DNA from: Nocardia iowensis
GTDB lineage: Bacteria > Actinomycetota > Actinomycetes > Mycobacteriales > Mycobacteriaceae
Assembly (NCBI RefSeq): GCF_019222765.1
Contig: NZ_CP078145.1
Span: forward strand, 7,316,001 to 7,380,000
DNA: 64,000 nucleotides
Direction of reading: 5' to 3'
Of the stretch, positions 1 through 7,328 are shown piece after piece. Both the position numbers and the translations under genes were made by a program. The notes below the pieces were generated by a model. It searched no databases and had not been told where the DNA came from. It was given only the letters and a program-made list of their open reading frames with translations. Position 1 is the first letter of the stretch. Each line of letters begins with the position of its first letter.

Positions 1-212
1 TGTGCGGCGAGGTCGCGCTGCCGGACCGGATCGTCGGTGACCGCCAGGTAGGTGAGCGAGGCCAGCAGCACGAACTGCACGTGGGTCAGGTCGAACGGCG
101 CGAGTGCCGCCCGCTGCGCCGCCTGCCATCGGTTGGTCACCTGCCAGAGCAGCAAGCCGGGACTCTCGTCGGCGTGCTCGAACTCGTTGCGTAGCCCGTC
201 ATGTTCGATCAT
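1..212 (-). CDS. MarR-family transcriptional regulator, N-terminal part (runs off the left edge)
   Basis: Reading leftward from an ATG at 212 gives an open frame to the window edge, about 70 residues. It begins MIEHDGLRNEFEHAD and contains LLLWQVTNRWQAAQRAALAP followed by FDLTHVQFVLLASL. This is the N-terminal helix and first part of the winged helix of MarR regulators, which usually have 140-160 residues, so about half is missing. A good ribosome binding site (AAGGAG, five bases before the ATG) supports the start. MarR proteins are dimeric repressors that respond to phenolic or oxidant ligands and often control an adjacent gene. Here the divergent neighbour is the mycoredoxin gene. The target is not known from this sequence. 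Confidence 0.8.
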   Translation of the reverse strand, partial: MIEHDGLRNEFEHADESPGLLLWQVTNRWQAAQRAALAPFDLTHVQFVLLASLTYLAVTDDPVRQRDLAA

Positions 213-421
213 CGGACTCCTTCACTCACCCGCCATGGCCTTCGCGATCACGCGTGGTCGTGTGTGGTGAGTTCTATCAGGCCGCGCCGCAACATGATTC
301 CCCAGTTCGGCACGCTGGTGAGATCCAGTTCGCCGCGCAGCTGGTCGATCGCCCACCTCCTTCTCCCCGGTCCGGTATCGCGGTGAACGCGCGGACCGGA
401 GCGCCGCCTGTGCGGCTGGGT

Positions 422-447
422 GGAACAGGGACGGCCCGAGCGGCGTT
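422..447 (+). promoter_or_regulatory. SigH/SigR-type promoter of mrx1
   Basis: GGAAC (422-426) and GTT (445-447) are separated by exactly 18 bases, matching the sigma-R/sigma-H consensus GGAA(T/C)-N18/19-GTT. A start site about 7-10 bases after GTT falls at roughly 454-457, on the GTG start of mrx1, so the transcript would be leaderless. This fits the lack of a Shine-Dalgarno sequence before that GTG. Confidence 0.65.
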
Positions 448-456
448 GAACCGTCC

Positions 457-714
457 GTGACTGATGCGACTCCCGACCTGACGATGTACTCGACCACGTG
501 GTGCGGCTACTGCCGCAGGCTGAAGAAGCAGCTGGAAGAGGCCGGTATCAGCTATCTCGAGATCGACATCGAGCAAGATCCGGCGTCGGCCGAGTTCGTC
601 GGCAGCGTCAACGGCGGCAACCATGTGGTTCCGACGGTGAAGTTCGCGGACGGCTCGACCGCGACCAATCCCTCGCTGGCCGCCGTCAAGCAGGCCCTCG
701 CCACCCTGTCCTGA
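457..714 (+). CDS. mrx1: Mycoredoxin (mycothiol-dependent glutaredoxin-like reductase)
   Basis: An 85-residue thioredoxin-fold protein with the CGYC redox motif (Cys16, Cys19) directly after the first beta strand (TMYSTTW). It has the cis-Pro loop (HVVPTVKF) and a TNPSLAAVK segment typical of mycoredoxins. The family reduces protein-mycothiol mixed disulfides in the cytosol, using mycothiol and Mtr/NADPH. The M. tuberculosis orthologue (Rv3198A) lies next to nudC in the same way. GTG at 457 is preferred because a SigH-type promoter would start the mRNA there; ATG at 484 would leave only one residue before the first beta strand. The gene diverges from the MarR gene and converges on nudC. Confidence 0.92.
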   Translation: MTDATPDLTMYSTTWCGYCRRLKKQLEEAGISYLEIDIEQDPASAEFVGSVNGGNHVVPTVKFADGSTATNPSLAAVKQALATLS

Positions 715-783
715 GTACCGCATACGCGGTCTCGAGCACCGCATCCGCGCGGGCCGCACCGGCCCGTCGCGGATTTTCCCTGG

Positions 784-1686
784 TCAGTCGAGCGCGGCCC
801 AGGATTCCATGATGGTGCGGGCGATGGAGATCGACCCCGGCAGCAGCAGCCGCGCGCCGGTGCCCTGCGCCGACCAATCGCCGACGGCCAATGCCTCGCG
901 CACCTCGGCGCGGGTGAACCAGTGTGCCTCGGCGATCTCGCCGTCGGAGAAGACCAGCGGCTGCGCGGGGTCACCGACCGCGGCGAACCCGAGCATCAGC
1001 GACCGAGGGAACGGCCACGGCTGGCTGCCAAGGTAGTGGATGTCGTGGACATCGACGCCGACCTCCTCCTTCACCTCCCGCTCGACGCACCGCTCCAGCG
1101 ACTCGCCCGCCTCGACGAACCCGGCGAGCAGCGAGAACAGCGATTGCGGCCAGCTGTGCTGGCGCGCGAGCAGCACCTGGTCGGCGCCGTCGTGGATCAG
1201 GCAGATGACCGCGGGGTCGATCCGCGGGAACTCCTCGTAACCGCTCTCGGTGATCCGGGACCAGCCGCCCTTGCTCGACGTGGTCACCGTGCCGTCGGCA
1301 CCGTTGAATCCGGCCTTGTCATGCCAGTTCAGCAGGGCCACCGCGGTGGAGAGCACCCCGGCGGTGAGATCGTCGACGGTGTTGGACATGCCGCGCAGGT
1401 CGGTCAGCGACCCTTGCAGGCTCGGATCACGCACGGCCCACAAATGGATGCCGCCATCGATGCCGAGGAACACCGCCGCGGGACTCGGCTCGGCCGACAG
1501 ATCGATCGCCTTGTCCAGCACGAGCGCGCCGTTCTCGAACCGGACCTGGCCGCGGGCATTCACCCGCAGCAGCTTGGCGTCGCGCCACCCCTCCTTCAAT
1601 GCCTGCTCATCGGCGCGCGTCTCCTCGGCGCGATCGAGCACGGAACGGGAGAGCAGCGGAACACCATTGAGTTGAAAGACCGGCAC
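784..1686 (-). CDS. nudC: NAD+ diphosphatase (NADH pyrophosphatase)
   Basis: A 300-residue Nudix hydrolase that splits NAD(H) into NMN(H) and AMP; the family can also remove NAD caps from RNA. The Nudix box runs from Gly189 (GFVEAGES) to REVKEEVG (about 203-210). It is followed by SQPWPFP at 221-227, the array that defines NADH pyrophosphatases. The N-terminal domain (about 1-115) is as usual. The zinc-ribbon cysteines of E. coli NudC are absent: residues 127-145 read FNGADG and GGWSRI with no Cys, as I recall for mycobacterial NudC. The start is GTG at 1686. The gene follows the potassium channel gene on the same strand with a 44-base gap, the same order as Rv3200c-Rv3199c. Confidence 0.92.
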   Translation of the reverse strand: MPVFQLNGVPLLSRSVLDRAEETRADEQALKEGWRDAKLLRVNARGQVRFENGALVLDKAIDLSAEPSPAAVFLGIDGGIHLWAVRDPSLQGSLTDLRGMSNTVDDLTAGVLSTAVALLNWHDKAGFNGADGTVTTSSKGGWSRITESGYEEFPRIDPAVICLIHDGADQVLLARQHSWPQSLFSLLAGFVEAGESLERCVEREVKEEVGVDVHDIHYLGSQPWPFPRSLMLGFAAVGDPAQPLVFSDGEIAEAHWFTRAEVREALAVGDWSAQGTGARLLLPGSISIARTIMESWAALD

Positions 1687-1730
1687 CCATCGAGACTATC
1701 GCGCCGAACGCCCGCCGCCCCGGCGCGGCC

Positions 1731-2795
1731 TTACTTGGCCGTGCGCCGGATGTAGAGCAGCTTGTCGCCCATCTCGAGCGAGTCCACTTCCGGCTCACCC
1801 ACCCGGGAAAGGACGCCCGCGCGCACCACCCCGAGCACGATGTCGCTCAGGTGCCGCGGCGAGCCGCCGATCTCCGAGGGCTCCACCTCGCGCTCGGCGA
1901 TCGCGAAACCCTCCTCGGGGGTGAGCAGGTCTTCCATCATCTCGACCACCGACGGCGTAGTCGTCGCGACGCCGAGCAACCGGCCCGCCGTCTCCGAGGA
2001 CACCACCACCGAGTCGGCCCCGGACTGCCGGACCAGGTGGGTGTTCTCCGCCTCCCGGATCGCGACCACGATCTTGGCGCTCTTAGTGAGCTCCCTGGCG
2101 GTCAGCGTGACCAGCACCGCGGTGTCGTCCCGATTGGTCGCGACGATCACCGAGGACGCGTTCTGCACGCCGGCCAGCCGCTGCACATCGGACTGGGTCG
2201 CCGAGCCGTGCACCGTCACCAGGCCCGCGTTCGCGGCCGCCTCCAGTGCGATGACGTCGGTGTCCACCACGACGATGTCGGCGGGCTGTATTCCGTCGCC
2301 GAGCATGGCATCGATCGCGGTGCGTCCCTTCGTGCCGTAACCGACGACCACGGTGTGATTGCGCACGCTGTGCCTCCATCGCTGAATCTTGAAAGCCTGC
2401 CGGGACCGTTCCGTCAGCACGCCGAGGGTGGTTCCGACGAGGACGATGAGGAAGAGGACGCGCAGCGGCGTGATGATGATGATGTTGGCCAGCCGCGCCT
2501 GGGGGGTGATCGGGGCGATATCGCCGTAGCCGGTGGTCGACAGGGACACCGTGGCGTAATAGAACGCGTCGAGGAACGACAGCGCGTCACCCGAATTGTC
2601 GCGATAGCCGTCCCGGCCGATGAACACCACCAGGGCCGCGGTGAAAAGCAGCCCGATCGCGAACAGCACCCTGCGGGTCAGTGAAATCCACGGACTCGTC
2701 TGGACTTCCGGGATACGCAGCACACCGACCAGGGCGAAATGTGGGCGATTCGACAGCCCGAGCGTGCGCGCTCGATCACCGAACACCGGACTCAC
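1731..2795 (-). CDS. Potassium channel with RCK/TrkA cytosolic domain
   Basis: A 354-residue two-helix potassium channel subunit. Transmembrane helix 1 is about 41-60, the pore loop carries the selectivity filter TTGYGD (87-92), and helix 2 is about 106-127. An RCK-N Rossmann domain starts at VVGYGTKG (151-157), where a nucleotide or ion ligand gates the pore. A TrkA-C-like domain covers about 260-350. The organization is that of MthK-type channels, which assemble as tetramers. The M. tuberculosis counterpart at this place is Rv3200c. Start is GTG at 2795. The gene probably shares a transcript with nudC, 44 bases downstream. Confidence 0.9.
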   Translation of the reverse strand: MSPVFGDRARTLGLSNRPHFALVGVLRIPEVQTSPWISLTRRVLFAIGLLFTAALVVFIGRDGYRDNSGDALSFLDAFYYATVSLSTTGYGDIAPITPQARLANIIIITPLRVLFLIVLVGTTLGVLTERSRQAFKIQRWRHSVRNHTVVVGYGTKGRTAIDAMLGDGIQPADIVVVDTDVIALEAAANAGLVTVHGSATQSDVQRLAGVQNASSVIVATNRDDTAVLVTLTARELTKSAKIVVAIREAENTHLVRQSGADSVVVSSETAGRLLGVATTTPSVVEMMEDLLTPEEGFAIAEREVEPSEIGGSPRHLSDIVLGVVRAGVLSRVGEPEVDSLEMGDKLLYIRRTAK

Positions 2796-2925
2796 CCGCC
2801 CTGGTAATCATCGCGTCGGATGTCTCCGGCATTGCTTGTCCCTCCGGCACAGCACGGGAGCCTACCCGTTGTCCGCGATACCACCCGGTCTCGACGCGAA
2901 CACCTGATGAATGTAAAGCTGCCTC

Positions 2926-3339
2926 ATGGCAGATAACGCTCTCGCGCCCGTCCGCAATGCCGGGCGACGGCCCGCACTGGCCCTCGCCGCCCTGCTGTTC
3001 CCGATGGGGGTGCTGCACTTCGTCATGCCGAAGCCCTTCGATGCGATCGTGCCCAAGTCATTGCCGGGCGAGGCGCGCACTTACACCTACGCCTCGGGAG
3101 TCGCCGAGCTCGGCGTCGCCACCGCGCTGGCCATCCCCCGGACCCGCAGCCTCGGCGGGCGGCTGGCCGCGCTGCTGTTCATCGCGGTTTTCCCGGCCAA
3201 CGTGCAGATGGCCGTCGACATGCTCGGCAACAAGAAGGCGTCGCAGCTGGTCAAGATCGGGACCGTGCTGCGCCTGCCGCTGCAGGTCCCGCTGATCATC
3301 CAGGCGCTGAAGGTGAGCCGGTCGGCGCGGAATTCCTGA
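2926..3339 (+). CDS. DoxX-like small integral membrane protein
   Basis: A 137-residue protein with four predicted hydrophobic segments, including LALAALLFPMGVLHFVM and LAALLFIAVFPANVQMAVD. The GVLHF and FPANVQM patterns and overall size match the DoxX/DoxD-like superfamily of actinobacterial membrane proteins, whose biochemical roles are mostly unknown and sometimes linked to thiol redox balance. It is convergent with adnB and the two coding ends overlap by 44 bases, so the last 14 codons read against the end of the AdnB frame. I recall no counterpart at this place in M. tuberculosis, so it looks like a lineage insertion between Rv3200c and Rv3201c homologues. Confidence 0.75.
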   Translation: MADNALAPVRNAGRRPALALAALLFPMGVLHFVMPKPFDAIVPKSLPGEARTYTYASGVAELGVATALAIPRTRSLGGRLAALLFIAVFPANVQMAVDMLGNKKASQLVKIGTVLRLPLQVPLIIQALKVSRSARNS

Positions 3340-6300
3340 TCAGCTCGGCCAGTTCGTCGGGACCGGCCAGCGTCGCGGGCGCGATGGTGCGCCCAGTGCG
3401 CACGTAGTGGAAAGCGGCGCTGATCCGTTCGAGCATCTCCTGCTCGGGTCTGCCTTCCCTGGATGCCATCAGTCTGGCCCAGGCCAGCCGATAGACGGCC
3501 AGCTGCATGGCGACCGCGGGTTCCTCGGTGGGAGTCGGCTCGGCGCCGGTCTTCCAGTCGACCACGATCCAGCCGCCGCCGGGCTCGGCGAACACCGCGT
3601 CCATCCGGCCGCGAATCACGGTGCCCGCAATGGAGGTTTCGAACGGGACCTCCACATCGAGTGGGCTGCGGTTGGCCCACGAGGAATTGAGGAACGCGTC
3701 CTGCATCGCGGTCAGCTCGTCGTCGACGGCCGCGTCGGCGGCGGCGCTGTCGGCGGCACCGGGCAGTTCGTCGAGACCGAGCAGGCGGGTCGAGCCGAAC
3801 CAGCGCTGCACCCAGGCGTGGAACGCGGTGCCGCGGCGGGCCAGCGGGTTCGGCGGGAACGGGAGCGGGCGGCGCAGGCGCGCAGCGAGTTTCGCGGGGT
3901 CGGCCCGCATTTCCACCAGGGCGGTCGCGGCGATCTGGCCGGGGAGTTCGACCTCCTCGGCGGCGGCCTGCTCGGCCTCGAATTCGGCGAGTAGCGCGTC
4001 GACGTCGGCGGCCCAGCCGTCGGGGTCGTCCTGGTCGGGCAGCGGGCCGACCGGGCCCGTCGGGTCGAATGGGTATTCCTGATCGAATTCCGCTGCGGCG
4101 AAAGCGATATCGTCGGCCGAGATGAGCTCGTCCAGCGGATCGGGCGGAATGTCGCCCGCCCGCGATCCGGCTGTGGCGTCGGCGAGTTCGGCTGCGGCGC
4201 CCGTGCGGTCGACCGACGACGCGAGGTCGTCCATCGGGTCCGGCGGCAGCATGTCGATGTCGTCGGGCGCCTCGACAGGGTATGGCTCACCGACCTCGAA
4301 AAGTGTGTCTGCCTCTGGCACCGTGGGCGGGGTGGCGTCCGGCTCTGGCACGTTCGCCGTCTCGCGCGGCGCGGCGGGTTGGGCGCGGAGTTCGTCCAGC
4401 GCGGCGCGGACCAGCGCGGCACCCTGTTCGATCGGATCGCGGCGGTTGCCGAGGGGGTCGCGGGGCCATTCGGCGGTGGCCGGGTTGTCGGTGAATGGGT
4501 TCACCGCGTCGTGCGCGGGTGGATCGTCCCAGCGGGCGATGTCGACGACGCCGTTGGCGGGACTGTCGGGGGATTCGCTGGCGTGCTTCAGTTCGAGCAG
4601 AAAGTCGGACGGTCCCTTGGGCGAGCTTCCGGTCTCGGCCCAGTGGTGCGACGAAACAAGCAGGACGCGTTCGGTTCTGGTGAGAGCGACGTAGAAGAGG
4701 CGGCGCTCCTCGTCGATCCGGCGGCGCTCCAGCGCCTCCTTGTGTGACTTGATGGCGCGTTCCAGGTCGGCGCGGTCGTACAGGTCGGCCAGGTCGAGGA
4801 CGGGGACGCCTTCGGCCGCGTCGTCCTGTCGGCGGTCACCACGCAGCTTTGTCGGGAGTTCGGCGAGGGCGCCGAGCCAGGTGCCCGACGCGGTCCCCGA
4901 CGGGAACACACCGCGCACCACGTGCGGCACGGCGACGATCTCCCACTCCAGGCCCTTCGCCGCGTGCACGGTCAACACCTGCACGCGGTCCTTCGCGACC
5001 TCGACTTCGCCCGGCTCCAAACCGTTTTCGACCGACTCGGCGGCGGCGAGGAAGGACAGCAAGCCGCCGAGCGACGCGCCGGAGTCGGCGGCATACCCGG
5101 CGACCACCTCGGCGAACGCGTCCAGGTGCTCCCGCCCCGCGCCCGCACCCGACATGGCCCGGCGCGCCTGTGTCTCCACGCCGACGCCGATGGTGCGCTC
5201 TACATCGGCGACCAACTCGGTCAGCAACTGCCCGCTGCGTTCGCGCAGTGCGGCGAGCTCGCGGCTCAATGCCTCGATACGGGCGAAGCCCGATTCCGAA
5301 TACTGTTCGCGCGGACCAGGATCGGCGATGGCGTCGGCCAGCCCCGCCTGCTCGGCGGGCTCCGGTGCCACCTCACGCAATGCGGCGGCCAGCGTGCTCC
5401 CGTCGGTGATCTCCGGCGCGTCACCACTGTGGAAACGGCTGATCGACAGCGTGCGCGCACGACGGGCCAGGGCGGCGATGTCGGCGACCCCGATGCGCCA
5501 GCGCGCGCCGGTGAGCACGCGCATCGCGGCGCTACCCGAACCGGGTTCGGCGATCAGCCGCAGGGTGGCGACGATATCGGCGACCTCGGGCGTGGCGAGC
5601 AGGCCGCCGAGCCCGACGATCTCGACCGGCAAGCCTTGCGCGCGAAGGGCTTCCGCGAGCGGCGACGCATCGGCGTTGCGGCGCACCAGCACCGCGGAGG
5701 TGGGCGGTGGCTCGCCCGCGGCACGACGGGCCGCCCATTCCTCGGCGATCCGGGCGGCCAGCCATTCGCGTTCCTCGGCGACGGTCTCGGTCAACGCGAG
5801 CGCCACCACGCCCGGCCCCGCGTCGGGCTTCGCACGCAAGGCATCGACCGTCACGCCGCCGCCCTCGATGGCCTTGCGGCGCAACGGTTCCGCGACCAGA
5901 TTCGCCAGCGCCAACGCTTCCGGCGGATTGCGCCAGCTGGTCAGCAGCGGCAGCGTCGGTGCGGGAACGCCGGGCGCGCTGGGGAAGTCGGTGGCGAAGC
6001 GGGGCAGGTTCGCGGCGGAGGCACCGCGCCACCCGTAGATGGATTGCATCGGGTCACCGACGGCGGTCACCGCCAACCGTTGTCCGGCACCAGGTGACTC
6101 GCGCTGCTCCTCGGTAACCGACCGCCGTCCGGAACCCTGCTGCCTACTCGGTTGCCGCTGCTCGGGTTCCGTCGATCGCGTACTAGGAGGCGATTCGGCG
6201 TATTGAGCACCGCCGAACAGTGCGGCGAGCAGAACTCGTTGGGCGTGGCCGGTGTCCTGGTACTCGTCGAGCAGGACCAGGCGGAAGCGAGTGCGTTCGG

Positions 6301-7120
6301 CGGCGGCGACCTCGGGATGTTCGGCGGCGAGCCGAGCGGCCAGCGACATCTGGGCACCGAAATCCAGTGCGCCACGACGGCGTAACGCGTCGGCCAGCTG
6401 CTGCACGAGTGGCAGCAAGGCGACGCGTTCGCGCTGGACCTGGAGGATGCTCAGCAGCGTCTGGCTGGGTCCGCCGCGCTGACGCGGGCCCGGCGGCAGG
6501 GTGTGCACCAGCTTTTCCAGCTCGGTGTGCGCCTCGGCCAGCTGTTCCGGCTCGACCAGATGCTCGGCGAGCTGCCCGGACAGCGCGAGGATCGCCTCGG
6601 TCACCGAGACCGGCGTGCGATCGGTGTCCAGGTCGCCGTCCCAGGTGCGCACCACCTGATGCGCGAGCTGCCAGAGCTGGGTCTGGGTGAGCAGCGTCGC
6701 GGAGGGCTCCACGGGCAGCAACAGCCCGTGTTCGGTGAGCAGCCTGCCCGCGTACGAGTGGTAGGTGCTGATCTCCGGCTCGGCCCCGGACAGCTGCGCC
6801 CGCAACTGCCCGGACGGATCCAGCTCCCGCAACAGCGGCGCACCGGCCAACCGGGCCAGCCGGGTCCGGATGCGAGCGGTCAACTGCTGCGCGGCTTTTC
6901 GGGTGAAGGTCAGCCCGAGCACCTCGTCGGGTAGCACGAGCCGATTGGCCACCATCCACACCACCCGCGCGGCCATCGTCTCGGTCTTGCCCGCCCCGGC
7001 ACCGGCCACCACCAGCGTCGGCCCCGGCGGTGCGGCGATCACCGCCGCCTGTTCCTCGGTCGGCGGCGGCAGGCCGAGCGCGTCGGCCAACTGATGCGGC
7101 GTTACCCGTCCGCCGGTCAC
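3296..7120 (-). CDS. adnB: AdnB: UvrD-like helicase-nuclease subunit of the AdnAB end-resection complex
   Basis: A 1274-residue protein with an SF1A motor and a C-terminal nuclease. Walker A is AGAGKT (41-46) and Walker B is LLDEYQD, with the catalytic Asp-Glu pair intact. SF1 motifs include GDPMQSIYGWRG and VLTVHAAKGLEWEIV. The RecB-like nuclease has RRGTAFHAWVQRW, then GRMDAVF and VVDWKTG, the PD-(D/E)XK core. AdnB pairs with AdnA to unwind and cut double-strand break ends in mycobacteria (Rv3201c). Between motor and nuclease (about residues 930-1075) lies a long acidic proline-rich linker with two PPDP(M/L)D(D/E)L repeats. Start is GTG at 7120. It lies 208 bases downstream of adnA. Confidence 0.93.
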   Translation of the reverse strand: MTGGRVTPHQLADALGLPPPTEEQAAVIAAPPGPTLVVAGAGAGKTETMAARVVWMVANRLVLPDEVLGLTFTRKAAQQLTARIRTRLARLAGAPLLRELDPSGQLRAQLSGAEPEISTYHSYAGRLLTEHGLLLPVEPSATLLTQTQLWQLAHQVVRTWDGDLDTDRTPVSVTEAILALSGQLAEHLVEPEQLAEAHTELEKLVHTLPPGPRQRGGPSQTLLSILQVQRERVALLPLVQQLADALRRRGALDFGAQMSLAARLAAEHPEVAAAERTRFRLVLLDEYQDTGHAQRVLLAALFGGAQYAESPPSTRSTEPEQRQPSRQQGSGRRSVTEEQRESPGAGQRLAVTAVGDPMQSIYGWRGASAANLPRFATDFPSAPGVPAPTLPLLTSWRNPPEALALANLVAEPLRRKAIEGGGVTVDALRAKPDAGPGVVALALTETVAEEREWLAARIAEEWAARRAAGEPPPTSAVLVRRNADASPLAEALRAQGLPVEIVGLGGLLATPEVADIVATLRLIAEPGSGSAAMRVLTGARWRIGVADIAALARRARTLSISRFHSGDAPEITDGSTLAAALREVAPEPAEQAGLADAIADPGPREQYSESGFARIEALSRELAALRERSGQLLTELVADVERTIGVGVETQARRAMSGAGAGREHLDAFAEVVAGYAADSGASLGGLLSFLAAAESVENGLEPGEVEVAKDRVQVLTVHAAKGLEWEIVAVPHVVRGVFPSGTASGTWLGALAELPTKLRGDRRQDDAAEGVPVLDLADLYDRADLERAIKSHKEALERRRIDEERRLFYVALTRTERVLLVSSHHWAETGSSPKGPSDFLLELKHASESPDSPANGVVDIARWDDPPAHDAVNPFTDNPATAEWPRDPLGNRRDPIEQGAALVRAALDELRAQPAAPRETANVPEPDATPPTVPEADTLFEVGEPYPVEAPDDIDMLPPDPMDDLASSVDRTGAAAELADATAGSRAGDIPPDPLDELISADDIAFAAAEFDQEYPFDPTGPVGPLPDQDDPDGWAADVDALLAEFEAEQAAAEEVELPGQIAATALVEMRADPAKLAARLRRPLPFPPNPLARRGTAFHAWVQRWFGSTRLLGLDELPGAADSAAADAAVDDELTAMQDAFLNSSWANRSPLDVEVPFETSIAGTVIRGRMDAVFAEPGGGWIVVDWKTGAEPTPTEEPAVAMQLAVYRLAWARLMASREGRPEQEMLERISAAFHYVRTGRTIAPATLAGPDELAELIRNSAPTGSPSAPG

Positions 7121-7328
7121 GGCTGGCCCGCATCGGTGTCACACGCCGGGGGCACGGGCCCGACGTTTCGCGCACGGCGGCCACCGGTGGCTACGTCGCG
7201 GCGACGCCTGCCGCTGGCCTTGGATAGCGACGTGACATGGGCCGGTCGGTGCTGACACACCGGGGTGACCGTGCAGCAAGGACATTCGACACCACAGATC
7301 GGCAGCGGTGCTCGGATGCGTTTTTCGC
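7121..7328. other. adnA-adnB intergenic spacer, no gene recognised
   Basis: These 208 bases separate adnA from adnB. I see no convincing coding frame and no promoter consensus. A small hairpin is possible around GGTCGGTG-CTGACA-CACCG (about 7240-7258). The spacer is odd because the two subunits work as one heterodimer. Confidence 0.5.
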
